From: Prolixibacteraceae bacterium
Lineage (GTDB): Bacteria > Bacteroidota > Bacteroidia > Bacteroidales > Prolixibacteraceae
Assembly (NCBI GenBank): GCA_018648265.1
Contig: JABGRN010000004.1
Span: 62,001-126,000, forward strand
Length of the DNA: 64,000 nucleotides
Direction of reading: 5' to 3'
Positions 27,701-35,147 of this stretch are shown here, piece after piece; position 1 is the stretch's first letter, and the number at the start of each line of letters is the position of its first letter. The notes under the pieces are model-generated. The model was not told where the DNA came from. It saw only the letters and a list, made by a program, of their open reading frames with translations, and ran no database searches. The position numbers and the translations under genes are program-made.

Positions 27701-27839
27701 GTCAAAAGCTGCAATATTGCTTCAGGAAAAATACCGTGTAAACGAAGTTGCTTTGATGGTAGGTTACGAAGATACTAATCGTTTTAGCCAGGCATTTAAA
27801 CAGTTTCATGGTGTCTCTCCTTCGGCTTATAATTCATAG
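24762..27839 (+). CDS. TPR-type hybrid two-component sensor/AraC regulator
   Basis: 1025 residues combining sensor and transcription factor. Order: signal peptide (1-24), TPR-like helical repeats in the periplasm (about 45-430), coiled coil, membrane helix (about 471-490), HisKA with H532 in FFTNISHEIRTP, HATPase_c with N645 and the GSGIGL box (706-711), receiver with E787/D788, phospho-acceptor D830 in IISDVMMP, T860 and K882, and an AraC-type DNA-binding domain (about 943-1022). The start is TTG at 24762; an in-frame TAA lies 15 bp upstream and the signal peptide requires this start. Unlike classic Bacteroides hybrid regulators it senses with TPRs, not a Reg_prop propeller. It stands between the permease array and the SBBP/beta-lactamase pair and may regulate either. 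Confidence 0.95.
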   Translation: MKTTAFKIIFVVVFLAGSNNVFSNADPNTSKKILQQNLKIDNIEESQTYYEKAISYYKLNEYLSAEEAFLKTIDLAEKSKEKEILTYSFHYLGNIESWKSNFSQSIFYHKKARNLFLELDNSEYVALSNNQISFAFESLGEYDSTLVYYQINISNREQIEANYAVLNSYQRIAATYAKLYNYKLAYRYLQEGIEYAEETGNKHSLGEIYFTAGVLFLNNHVNKDIALEYLLEAQRIFKDSENYIYLNLVRISIGDVYFKTGNDSIAMKFYNEVNANTRRNNYAMLSTVNHKIAMVFKERGEYEKALEYLQISIDGMCTVCPEIQIHQTLIEAARTFLILGNFEQTFSFLNRAKNIAVESESGLEMAISYEELGNYYQTLLNTDSTIYYLELANNLAIDLGLPERIKKTAGLLSEVYYSKRAFQTSSNYLKIANQMNDSLASIEKYNEVAKLEMRFEIEKKEAEITKQKLIRNSFIAGAFLFVIIGLLLWKAYRNKKKDNRLLAKQKGEIQEISRQLQQSTKRKLDFFTNISHEIRTPLTLIKSPLERILKSDTEDQETTNQLQLAINNTNKLKTLVNQILDLQKLDEDLLSLDLSEFEIISFCKEIVSSFKGYSSQNNCKLIFEANISEAQITFDQGRLQSIITNLLSNAFKFNKENGEVFFKLNLNAYQLLLKISDTGKGISSDHLKKLGERYYQIGNSNTNVEGSGIGLAYVKEIIELINGKFSISSKLEKGTTITISLPLETVEIQNVIPAKLVISQPNQFVNQIENLISESSENGQPRILIVEDNYELRLFLRDLFAPSYQVICAKDGEEGKDLAFKHLPDLIISDVMMPKIRGNELCKTLKNDVNTSHITIILFTAKGSPDSIIDGYDCGADDYIVKPFDTDLLLKKVKNIISTVENARKKFSFTDIERSNNIHSDFDKRFLEDCMSIIKNNIQNSSFTVEVLAKNINLHRRTLLRKFNALTGKSPTDLIRYTRMSKAAILLQEKYRVNEVALMVGYEDTNRFSQAFKQFHGVSPSAYNS

Positions 27840-28146
27840 AAAAACGCTTTTAACGATTACTCCTCTCTCTTATACCATTTTACTTGTAAAAGTGCTCAAA
27901 AGAAAAATGATGAATTTTTACCTTATATAAAAAAGAAAAGTCAGTAATAGCAGGGCTATCGCTAATTTTTATTTTGAAGTAGAAAGTAAAAAGGCGCGTT
28001 TTTATTGGGCAGATTTGCAGGTAAAATGGTATTATTTCGGTTTTGTCCTAAACTGCATCCAATCCTGTCTCAATTTGTGCGTATCCAAATGCTCGGTTAT
28101 TGCTTGTTTTGTACTAATACAAACAATAAATTAAAACCAGAATATC
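27840..28146 (+). other. 307-bp non-coding gap upstream of the SBBP gene
   Basis: No open frame or RNA gene recognised. Near the right end TTTGTA-CTAA-TACAAA (28108-28123) forms a short dyad 24 bp before the next start codon; it could be an operator or part of a promoter, but I see no convincing TAnnTTTG box. Confidence 0.5.
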
Positions 28147-29976
28147 ATGTTTAAAAAAATAAGCTTTATTTTATTGACAATTCTTTTATGCCAGGGAATT
28201 CTAAAATCGCAGACAAGTCAACTGACAGACACAACGGTATTTACACTTGGCTTCTCAACTTATCTTTCACAAATCGATAAATACGCATCAGGTGTAGATA
28301 TTTATACCGATAGCGAAGGTTATACGTATATTTCAGGTAACACCAAAGACAAGAATTTCCCGGCTACGGAAGGTGCCTATCAAACAAAATTAAAAGGCGA
28401 TGGTTTGGCAGATGTCTTTGTAGCAAAATATTCACCAGAAGGTGAACTCGTATTTGCCACTTTGATTGGTGGTACAAAAAGAGAACATCATTCAGGAATA
28501 ACAGTTGATGAGGCAGGTTATATTTATATCGCAGGAGGAACAGAATCATCAGATTTCCCTACAACTGAAGGAGCGTATGATACCAGTTTTAACGGAGCAA
28601 AATCATGGGGCGGCGATGTTTTCGTAACTAAATTAAACCCAACTGGAACTGAAATTGTTTTTTCTACATTTATTGGTGGCGAGGCTCAAGAAACAGTAGG
28701 AACAGGAGGGATTAAAGTTGATTCTGAAGGTAATATTATTATTGTAGGAGCTACCGGCTCTCATGACTTTCCTCTAACAAAAGGTGTAATTGACAATAAT
28801 GATAACCTGCATGGTTTTCTTTCTAAATTGAGTCCCGATGGTGAGAAACTTCTGTTTTCTACTTTCTTTGGAAGCAGCCCAAGAGAAGGAATAAATGGAC
28901 TTACTATCGACGACAAAGATAATATGTATATAGTAGGTGCAACGTATACAGCAGGTTTACCTGTAACTGATAATGCTTTCCGAAAAGAGGTTATGATACC
29001 TGAATCCGGATATTTAATAGATCATTATATTGCTAAAATAAACAAAAAAGGTAGTGAAATTTCATATTTTAGTTATTTCGCAACCGATGCTTATAGTATG
29101 TCATCTATAAAGTGGGCCAAGCCAAACAGACTGATAGTTTGTGGCAGCACTACGGCAGAAGCTTTCCCGGTAACGGATAATGCGATGAACAAAAAAGGGA
29201 AAGGTAAGCTGGATTGCTATGTATCTGTTTTTAATTCTGAAAACATGACCTTAGAATACGCAAGCCTGTTTGGAGGAAGTGATGAAGATCGTGTGATGTC
29301 GGCAAATTTTATTAATAACGATACGATTGTTATTGGTGGATTAACAAATTCTGCTGATTTACCACTTACTGAAAATGCCCTATATTCAGAGTATCCGGTT
29401 TGTGAGAAGGCCTTTAACTCCTCATTTCTTGGTCTCAAAAAATCATTCGTTTCTGTCATCGATATAAAAAACAGCAAACTTCTTTACTCAAGCTATTTTG
29501 GTGCCAGTCATTTATTTAGATTTCACCCTGATAAATATGGAAACATCGGTTTTGTTGGTGAAGCAGGACAGAAATCAGAAGCAGGAATTACAGGTTTCCC
29601 GGTAACTAAAAATGCCTCAGAACCGCCCTCGTATGCTATGGTAGGACGATTGTTGTTAAATGCAATACCCGAACCTACAAAGGAGGAATTGTACAAAGAT
29701 GTAACTGTTGCTGATGCTATTCTGGAAAGTTATTTGGCAAAATATGAATTATCTCCAGGTATGATTCTTACAGTAATTAAAAAAGATAGTCTGTTGATAT
29801 TGCAAATACCTAATCAAGGAGAAACTCCATTGCTCCCAAAATCCCCAACTGCTTTCTTTATAAAGGGTTCGGTGTATGAATTTTCATTTAATGTAAATGA
29901 CGCTGGAGAAGTAGTAAGTATGACGATGCATCCGGATGGAGGAGACGACGTTATTTGTAAAAAAGTAGTCGAGTAA
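28147..29976 (+). CDS. Secreted SBBP beta-propeller protein with DUF3471-like C-terminus
   Basis: 609 residues. A signal peptide (1-22, ending KSQ) is followed by repeated units of the SBBP (seven-bladed propeller repeat) type: DSEGYTYISGNTKDKNFPAT, DEAGYIYIAGGTESSDFPTT, DSEGNIIIVGATGSHDFPLT and further weaker copies to about residue 500. The last ~100 residues are different: YLAKYELSPGMILTVIKKDS, then LLPKSPTAFFIKG and a HPDGGDD end, which resembles the DUF3471 domain that normally sits at the C-terminus of serine beta-lactamase-like proteins. The next gene, 2 bp downstream, is such a beta-lactamase without that domain, so the two products probably act together outside the cell. Role unknown; likely binding of a surface or polymer. 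Confidence 0.88.
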   Translation: MFKKISFILLTILLCQGILKSQTSQLTDTTVFTLGFSTYLSQIDKYASGVDIYTDSEGYTYISGNTKDKNFPATEGAYQTKLKGDGLADVFVAKYSPEGELVFATLIGGTKREHHSGITVDEAGYIYIAGGTESSDFPTTEGAYDTSFNGAKSWGGDVFVTKLNPTGTEIVFSTFIGGEAQETVGTGGIKVDSEGNIIIVGATGSHDFPLTKGVIDNNDNLHGFLSKLSPDGEKLLFSTFFGSSPREGINGLTIDDKDNMYIVGATYTAGLPVTDNAFRKEVMIPESGYLIDHYIAKINKKGSEISYFSYFATDAYSMSSIKWAKPNRLIVCGSTTAEAFPVTDNAMNKKGKGKLDCYVSVFNSENMTLEYASLFGGSDEDRVMSANFINNDTIVIGGLTNSADLPLTENALYSEYPVCEKAFNSSFLGLKKSFVSVIDIKNSKLLYSSYFGASHLFRFHPDKYGNIGFVGEAGQKSEAGITGFPVTKNASEPPSYAMVGRLLLNAIPEPTKEELYKDVTVADAILESYLAKYELSPGMILTVIKKDSLLILQIPNQGETPLLPKSPTAFFIKGSVYEFSFNVNDAGEVVSMTMHPDGGDDVICKKVVE

Positions 29977-29978
29977 AT

Positions 29979-31157
29979 ATGAAAAGGATTAAAATTGGTT
30001 TATTGAGCGTACTTTTTCTTGTATTCTTGACAAGTTGTTTTTCTTCCGAAACCATGGATGATCGGGCTAAGGATCAAGCTATCAATTTGCAAATGGGATC
30101 AGATTCAAATAAATCTGATTCCATTCAACACATCCTTAGTAAAGTAGTAGATGATGGAAAAGCACCAGGAATGATTGCTGCAATAATCTCAAGCGAAGGT
30201 GTAAGAGCCATAGGTTCTGCAGGAGAGCGTAAAGCTGGTTCTGGCATAGCGTTTACCACTAATGATGTAGTGCATTTGGGTTCATGTGGAAAAGCAATGA
30301 CCGCCACAATGCTCGCTACTTTGGTAGCAGAGGGGAAGCTTAGTTGGGACACAAAACTAATAGAAGCTATTCCTGAACTAAAAAATAATATTCATACAGA
30401 TTATCATAAAATCACATTATGGCAACTACTTACCCACCATGCCGGGATTCCCAAAAATCCAACCGATGAGGGCGCATACCCTTCAAAAGAAATCAAAAAA
30501 AGGCGACTGGCAATTCTAGAAGATAATTTTAAGTCACCAGCTATCTATGAAATTGATAGATTCCATTATTCAAATTTCGGATATATAATTGCCGCTTGTA
30601 TGGCAGAACAAATAACGGGCTTAAGCTGGGAAGTTTTAATGAAACAACGTTTGTTCGATCCCTTGGGGATGTCTTCTGCCGGATTTGGTAATCCAAATAA
30701 ATCCAAGTCAATCGATCAACCTTGGGGACACCATAAACGTGTGTGGAAATGGTGGCCAAGTGAATCTTACTATGAAGAAGCTATAAATCCTGCTGGTCGG
30801 ATACATTGCAGTGTAGAGGACTGGGCTAAATTTCTTTCGCTTCAGTTAACAAGCGAAAACCCAATTCTGGAACGTAAGTATTTAGACAAATTAATTGAAC
30901 CTGTTGACGGGCATTTCTACGCCGGTGGCTGGGGTGTTGCAGAACATCCTTGGGCAAATGGAATTACCTTTAATCATTCCGGATCCAATGAAATTTGGTA
31001 TGCTTCAGTTTTAGTTACTCCAAAATTAGACAGAGCATTTGTGGTGGCTACAAATTCGTGTGATTTTAGTTCTACTCCTAATGTTTGCTTAGAAACAGCG
31101 AATAAGATAATTAGGATGGATCTGCAAACGAATAAAAACTATATCAAGGAGAATTAG
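29979..31157 (+). CDS. Beta-lactamase-fold serine hydrolase lipoprotein
   Basis: 392-residue class C beta-lactamase/penicillin-binding-protein-like hydrolase (PF00144 type). Lipoprotein signal with C20 in LTSC; catalytic S102-x-x-K105 (SCGK), Y197-S-N199 (YSN) and H333-S-G335 (HSG in place of KTG) are all present in order, so the enzyme looks intact. HSG points to an esterase or D-aminopeptidase-like hydrolase rather than a true antibiotic-destroying enzyme (family knowledge). The gene starts 2 bp after the SBBP gene and is surely co-transcribed with it. It lacks the C-terminal DUF3471 domain, which instead appears on the SBBP protein. Confidence 0.92.
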   Translation: MKRIKIGLLSVLFLVFLTSCFSSETMDDRAKDQAINLQMGSDSNKSDSIQHILSKVVDDGKAPGMIAAIISSEGVRAIGSAGERKAGSGIAFTTNDVVHLGSCGKAMTATMLATLVAEGKLSWDTKLIEAIPELKNNIHTDYHKITLWQLLTHHAGIPKNPTDEGAYPSKEIKKRRLAILEDNFKSPAIYEIDRFHYSNFGYIIAACMAEQITGLSWEVLMKQRLFDPLGMSSAGFGNPNKSKSIDQPWGHHKRVWKWWPSESYYEEAINPAGRIHCSVEDWAKFLSLQLTSENPILERKYLDKLIEPVDGHFYAGGWGVAEHPWANGITFNHSGSNEIWYASVLVTPKLDRAFVVATNSCDFSSTPNVCLETANKIIRMDLQTNKNYIKEN

Positions 31158-31219
31158 TCAATCAAAACAAATATTTAAGCAGTTAAAAGAAGCCTACTCA
31201 AGCAAAGTAATGTACAATA

Positions 31220-31259
31220 AATGTACAATAACTGTAAAATATATTTACACTTGTTTTCT
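31220..31259 (+). promoter_or_regulatory. 40-bp dyad element A upstream of MBL gene
   Basis: Contains TGTAAA-N5-TTTACA (31233-31249) preceded by an 11-bp tandem repeat AATGTACAATA (31209-31230). The 40 bp match 35 positions of 47485-47524, which lies a similar distance upstream of another gene. It is 184 bp before the MBL-hydrolase start. I read it as a shared binding site for a dimeric regulator. The rest of the 285-bp gap (31158-31442) holds no gene. Confidence 0.55.
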
Positions 31260-31442
31260 TTTTCATTAATACATCCGGCTGTATATGTCACCAAATCAAC
31301 ACATTAAACCATGTGGCATACTGCTTGCTCATGTAAAGCACAGATAATATACTCAAGTTGAGAGATATCAACTAAATAATTGGTGGTAGCACTTGTGTAT
31401 TCTATCCTGGGATTTATTAAGGATAATTCTAAAAATTAAAAA

Positions 31443-32252
31443 ATGAAAATAGAAACAATAATAATATTTCTAATCCTAAGTTATTTTACGGTTTCATCTT
31501 ACGCACAGCAATATAAAGTGGAAGTTACTTATGTTGGAAATTCTGGTTTCCTGCTAAACATTGGTGATAAAAAAATCCTTATCGATGCTTTGTTCAAAGG
31601 ATTTGAAGGCAATTACGAATTGCCTCAGCAAGTTCAGGATAAACTAACTAACGCGCAAGCTCCTTTCGATAATATGAATTTAATATTAGTTACCCATGCA
31701 CATGGCGATCATATTAATCCGGATATGGTGCGACAGCATTTGCAAAACAATCCAAAAGCAATTTTTGCATCTACTCAACAAATGGTTGATGCACTTAATG
31801 ATTCTACTGATTGTTGTATAGGTTTTAATCCCACAAAAGAAAAATCAGAGAGCAAAATAATAAATGACATAAGTGTAGAAGCTTTCTATCTACCTCATGG
31901 TCCAGATGCAAGAATCATCAACATTGGTTTTCTGGTTTCTGTTAATGGAATCACAATTTTTCAAACCGGTGATGCTGATTTTGATCAGTTTACTTTTAAA
32001 GAGTTTCGAGCACTTCAATTGCCCGAAAGAAATATTGATCTTGCATTTATTCAACATTATTACCTTATTGGAGACTCCTTGAATACTAAGTTTGTTCGGG
32101 AAGCCATTGGTGGGAACTACATTTTCCCAATTCATTACCATTTTACAACGCCAGCTTTTGATTCAACTATCGTAAGACAGAAATACCCTGATGCTATTAT
32201 TTTCCAAGAAGAATTACAATCATGGGAAATGCCAGATAGGAATAATGAGTAA
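31443..32252 (+). CDS. Secreted MBL-fold metal-dependent hydrolase
   Basis: 269 residues. Signal peptide (1-21, cleaved before QQYKVEV) and a metallo-beta-lactamase fold with the zinc motif H85-x-H87-x-D89-H90 (THAHGDH), a later FLPHG-like histidine (YLPHGPDA), GDADFD and a final FPIHYH. This set fits the UlaG-like/beta-lactamase-superfamily-3 branch, which hydrolyses phosphoesters or lactones; the substrate is unknown. The gene is 11 bp before the broken PD40 gene and may share its promoter. Upstream lies dyad element A. Confidence 0.9.
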   Translation: MKIETIIIFLILSYFTVSSYAQQYKVEVTYVGNSGFLLNIGDKKILIDALFKGFEGNYELPQQVQDKLTNAQAPFDNMNLILVTHAHGDHINPDMVRQHLQNNPKAIFASTQQMVDALNDSTDCCIGFNPTKEKSESKIINDISVEAFYLPHGPDARIINIGFLVSVNGITIFQTGDADFDQFTFKEFRALQLPERNIDLAFIQHYYLIGDSLNTKFVREAIGGNYIFPIHYHFTTPAFDSTIVRQKYPDAIIFQEELQSWEMPDRNNE

Positions 32253-32263
32253 CACCCTAAGAA

Positions 32264-32689
32264 ATGACAATTAGAATAAAGAATATATTACCGCTATTAA
32301 TTTTAGGTTTGGCTTGTGCAAGTTGCATTCAATCAGAACAAAACTTTCTTGATACAAAAAATGCCTATTTGGGTCTAACACCTCCAGGCTTAATTCCTGA
32401 AGTATTTGCGCCCAATATTGTTTCAGATACTAGCTGGCACGAACATTGTGAATTAGCTATTTCACCCAAAGGAGATGAGATTTATTGGTCGAAATTTACT
32501 AATGGTGTTTCTGAGCAAATCTATTTCTCTAAATTTATAAATAACAAATGGACAGAACCGAAATTAGCAGATTTTATAAAGGATGATTTAACACTTTTGA
32601 ATCGCCAACCAACATTCTCGCCCGACAGTAAAAAATTATTTTTCATGCGTCCATACGCCCGGACAGGATATTTTTTGAGTATCAACTGA
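32264..32689 (+). pseudogene. PD40 propeller lipoprotein truncated by internal deletion
   Basis: 141 codons. Lipobox ACASC, then the same start as the intact paralogue at 35148 (AYLGLTPPGLIPEVFAP, KGDEIYWSKFTNGV, FINNKWTEPKLADFIKDD). At PTFSPDSKKLFF it jumps directly to FMRPYARTGYFLSI, which matches the very end of the paralogue (FMRHTESWDIFWVST) and stops. The deletion joined two copies of the repeated propeller-blade motif SPDGKxLFF, removing about 165 residues. Long stretches are almost identical in DNA to 35310-35470, so the duplication is young. A remaining secreted peptide might be made but it cannot form a propeller. Confidence 0.85.
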
Positions 32690-32770
32690 AATATTTGATA
32701 AATTAAAAAAATAGGGAAGAATAGATAATTGTAATAAATGTGAATATATAAACTAGTTAGCTTTCATTTT

Positions 32771-32868
32771 GAAGGAAAGTCTAACATAGAGGAATAATTG
32801 TTTTTCTGGATTGTGCAATTAAAAACTAAAATTTAGCATTATTCAGAATTTTTTAAACACTGTTAATA
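32771..32868 (+). repeat. 98-bp leader repeat, copy 1
   Basis: Identical over 98 bp to 33964-34061; each copy ends 8 bp before the ATG of one of the two sister hydrolase genes. It marks the left end of a tandem duplication of about 1.19 kb. Homology continues more weakly to about 32757 (GTTAGCTTT). Confidence 0.9.
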
Positions 32869-32876
32869 TTTAAATT

Positions 32877-33908
32877 ATGAAAACATTACTTTTTGTTATT
32901 GCTGTTTTGTTATGTCGGTTTTCAATTGGACAAGGTGTAGTTGAAATACCGTTCAAGTCTTTGGATAAAGACTATGTCAAGCTTGTAAATTCTATTAAAG
33001 AGATTGAAAAATCAGAAAGCAAGCAAATAATTAGTCTTGATGAAAACGACTTTGAAAAATTTGATGATTTGGATACCCGCTACTTAATGTTCTTTAAATT
33101 ATCTATTCATTATGCAGCATTGAAAGAATATGATAAATGCTTTGAAATTCTTAAAAAAGGACAAAGTGAAGGCTTCTTTTTCTTGTTTAATTACGACGGT
33201 AATTATCCTTCTTATCTCGAAGAATTAAAGAAATTTGATGGATACCAAGCGCTTGTTGATCAAAACGAAAGTTTAAAAAAAGAGAAAGAAACAACTGCTA
33301 AGGCCGAATATATGATTCAGCTTCCTGAAGATTATAATGAAAATATAAAATATCCATTAATGCTTAATATGCATGGTGGCGGTGGTTGTATTCCTGATTT
33401 ACAATATTTATACAATTCTCCCAAATTAAAGAATGACTTCATTGTAGCCTATTTTCAAGGAAACGATATGCTAGGATCCTATCATAGGGCTTTTTCGAGA
33501 AATTGGATAGAGCAAGTAACTACAGGATATAATCAAATCATTTCAAAGTGCTCTGTTGATACAACAAAGATAATTCTTGCTGGTCCATCCGCAGGAGGTG
33601 TTCGTTCTATTCATCTTGCATATAAGAATGAAATTCCTGCAAGAGGCTTACTTCTTAACTTTCCTGTAATTCCAGGAAGTATAAAAGACACAACTTATCT
33701 GGAATTTAAGGAAAGAGATTTAAAAGTGGTTCAACTTTGTGGTGAAAACGACTGGGCTATTCAACAACAAAAGGAATTTGCATACTGGCTTGATAGATAT
33801 AAGATAAAGAACCGATTTGTTGTATTTCCAGAAATAGGGCATGATTTTCCTGAGAATTTCCAACATCATCTTGAAACTTCTATTGAGTTTCTTTTAAAGG
33901 AAGATTGA
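32877..33908 (+). CDS. Secreted alpha/beta hydrolase, sister A
   Basis: 343 residues. Signal peptide (1-19, FSIGQ), a helical N-terminal segment (about 25-140) and an alpha/beta-hydrolase domain with oxyanion motif MHGGGG (H166), nucleophile S238 in GPSAGG, likely acid D292 (CGENDW) and H322 (GHDFP). It resembles esterase/PHB-depolymerase-like enzymes; substrate unknown. All triad residues are present, so this copy should be active. Tandem duplicate of the gene at 34070 with the same 98-bp leader. It follows a truncated PD40 gene, and sister B precedes an intact one, suggesting an ancestral PD40-hydrolase unit. Confidence 0.9.
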   Translation: MKTLLFVIAVLLCRFSIGQGVVEIPFKSLDKDYVKLVNSIKEIEKSESKQIISLDENDFEKFDDLDTRYLMFFKLSIHYAALKEYDKCFEILKKGQSEGFFFLFNYDGNYPSYLEELKKFDGYQALVDQNESLKKEKETTAKAEYMIQLPEDYNENIKYPLMLNMHGGGGCIPDLQYLYNSPKLKNDFIVAYFQGNDMLGSYHRAFSRNWIEQVTTGYNQIISKCSVDTTKIILAGPSAGGVRSIHLAYKNEIPARGLLLNFPVIPGSIKDTTYLEFKERDLKVVQLCGENDWAIQQQKEFAYWLDRYKIKNRFVVFPEIGHDFPENFQHHLETSIEFLLKED

Positions 33909-33918
33909 TAACACAAAC

Positions 33919-33959
33919 AAAAGCTAACATGACTTCAAATTCAAGCCATGTTAGCTTTT
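33919..33959 (+). terminator. 13-bp-stem hairpin between sister hydrolases
   Basis: AAAAGCTAACATG and CATGTTAGCTTTT are perfect reverse complements around a 15-bp loop, 10 bp after the stop of sister A. The T-run at the 3' end and A-run at the 5' end fit a bidirectional intrinsic terminator. Copy 2 of the leader begins 4 bp later. Confidence 0.75.
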
Positions 33960-33963
33960 AATT

Positions 33964-34061
33964 GAAGGAAAGTCTAACATAGAGGAATAATTGTTTTTCT
34001 GGATTGTGCAATTAAAAACTAAAATTTAGCATTATTCAGAATTTTTTAAACACTGTTAATA
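33964..34061 (+). repeat. 98-bp leader repeat, copy 2
   Basis: Identical to 32771-32868. It should carry the promoter of sister B, since a strong hairpin precedes it, but I cannot point to a full TTG-N19-21-TAnnTTTG promoter in it. Confidence 0.9.
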
Positions 34062-34069
34062 ATTAGATT

Positions 34070-35119
34070 ATGAAAACATTACTTTTTGTTATTGCTGTTT
34101 TGTTATGCCGGTTTTCAATTGGACAAAATGTAGTTGAAATGCCGTTCAAGTCTTTGGATAAAGACTATGTCGAACTTGTAAATTCTATTAAAGAGATTAA
34201 AAATTCAGAAAGCAAGCAAATAATTAGTCTTGATGATAGCGACTTTGAAAAATTTAATGATTTGGATACCCGTTTCTTGATGTTCTGGAAACTATCCTTT
34301 CATTATGCAGAATTGAACGAATATGATAAATGCTTTGAAATTCTTAAAAAAGCACAAAGTGAAGGTTTCTTTTTTAGGTTAAGTATTGAACGTAATTCTC
34401 CTTCTTATCTCGAAGAATTAAAGAAATTTGATGAATTCCAATTTTTCGTTGAGCAAAACGAAACCTTAAAAAAAGAGAAAGAATCAACTGGTAAGGCCGA
34501 ATATATGATTCAGCTTCCTGAAGATTATAATGAAAATAGAAAATATCCATTATTGTTTATTATACAAGGTGGAGGTGGTTGTATTCCTGATTTACAATAT
34601 TTATACAATTCCCCCAAATTAAAGAATGATTTCATTGTAGCCTATTTTCAAGGAGACGATATGGTAGGATCCTATCAAAGGGGTTTTTCGGGAAATCTTT
34701 GGTTTGAGCATATAACTACCGGAATTAATCAAATCATTTCAAAGTGCTCTGTTGATACAACAAAGATAATTGTTGGAGGTCCATCATCAGGAGGAACTAT
34801 GTCAATTTATATTGCAAGAGAGAGTAAAATTCCTTTAAGAGGATTACTTCTTAACTTTCCTGGAATTCCAGAACAGTTAATTCCAGAGGATATAAAAAAC
34901 ACAAAATATCTGGCATTTAAGGAAAAAGATTTAAAGGTGGTTCAACTTTGTGGTGAAAATGACCAGCGTATTCAACTGCAAAAGGAAATTGCATACTGGC
35001 TTGATAAATACATGATAAAGAATCGATTTGTTGTGTTTCCAGAAATTGGGCATGGATTTCCTCCGAATTTCCAACATCATCTTGAAACTTCAATTGAGTA
35101 TTTATTAAAAGATAAGTAA
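34070..35119 (+). CDS. Secreted alpha/beta hydrolase, sister B
   Basis: 349-residue tandem duplicate of the gene at 32877 with the same signal peptide and N-terminal segment. The triad is retained (S239 in GPSSGG, D298 in CGENDQ, H327 in GHGFP), but the oxyanion motif reads IQGGGG, with Q replacing H166 of sister A. Other changes cluster in the catalytic domain (ENDWAIQQ to ENDQRIQL), while the N-terminal part is highly similar. The copy may have a changed substrate or rate. The intact PD40 gene begins 28 bp after its stop, so the two are probably co-transcribed. Confidence 0.9.
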   Translation: MKTLLFVIAVLLCRFSIGQNVVEMPFKSLDKDYVELVNSIKEIKNSESKQIISLDDSDFEKFNDLDTRFLMFWKLSFHYAELNEYDKCFEILKKAQSEGFFFRLSIERNSPSYLEELKKFDEFQFFVEQNETLKKEKESTGKAEYMIQLPEDYNENRKYPLLFIIQGGGGCIPDLQYLYNSPKLKNDFIVAYFQGDDMVGSYQRGFSGNLWFEHITTGINQIISKCSVDTTKIIVGGPSSGGTMSIYIARESKIPLRGLLLNFPGIPEQLIPEDIKNTKYLAFKEKDLKVVQLCGENDQRIQLQKEIAYWLDKYMIKNRFVVFPEIGHGFPPNFQHHLETSIEYLLKDK

Positions 35120-35147
35120 GAGTTATGAATTGAATGAAAGAATTAAA

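Noticed and set aside
24762-27839. Classic Bacteroides HTCS of a glycan locus
   Set aside because: The sensor part consists of TPRs, not Reg_prop and YYY domains, and no glycan genes are adjacent.
29979-31157. Antibiotic resistance beta-lactamase
   Set aside because: HSG instead of KTG as third motif, a lipoprotein signal and pairing with a propeller protein fit a general serine hydrolase better.
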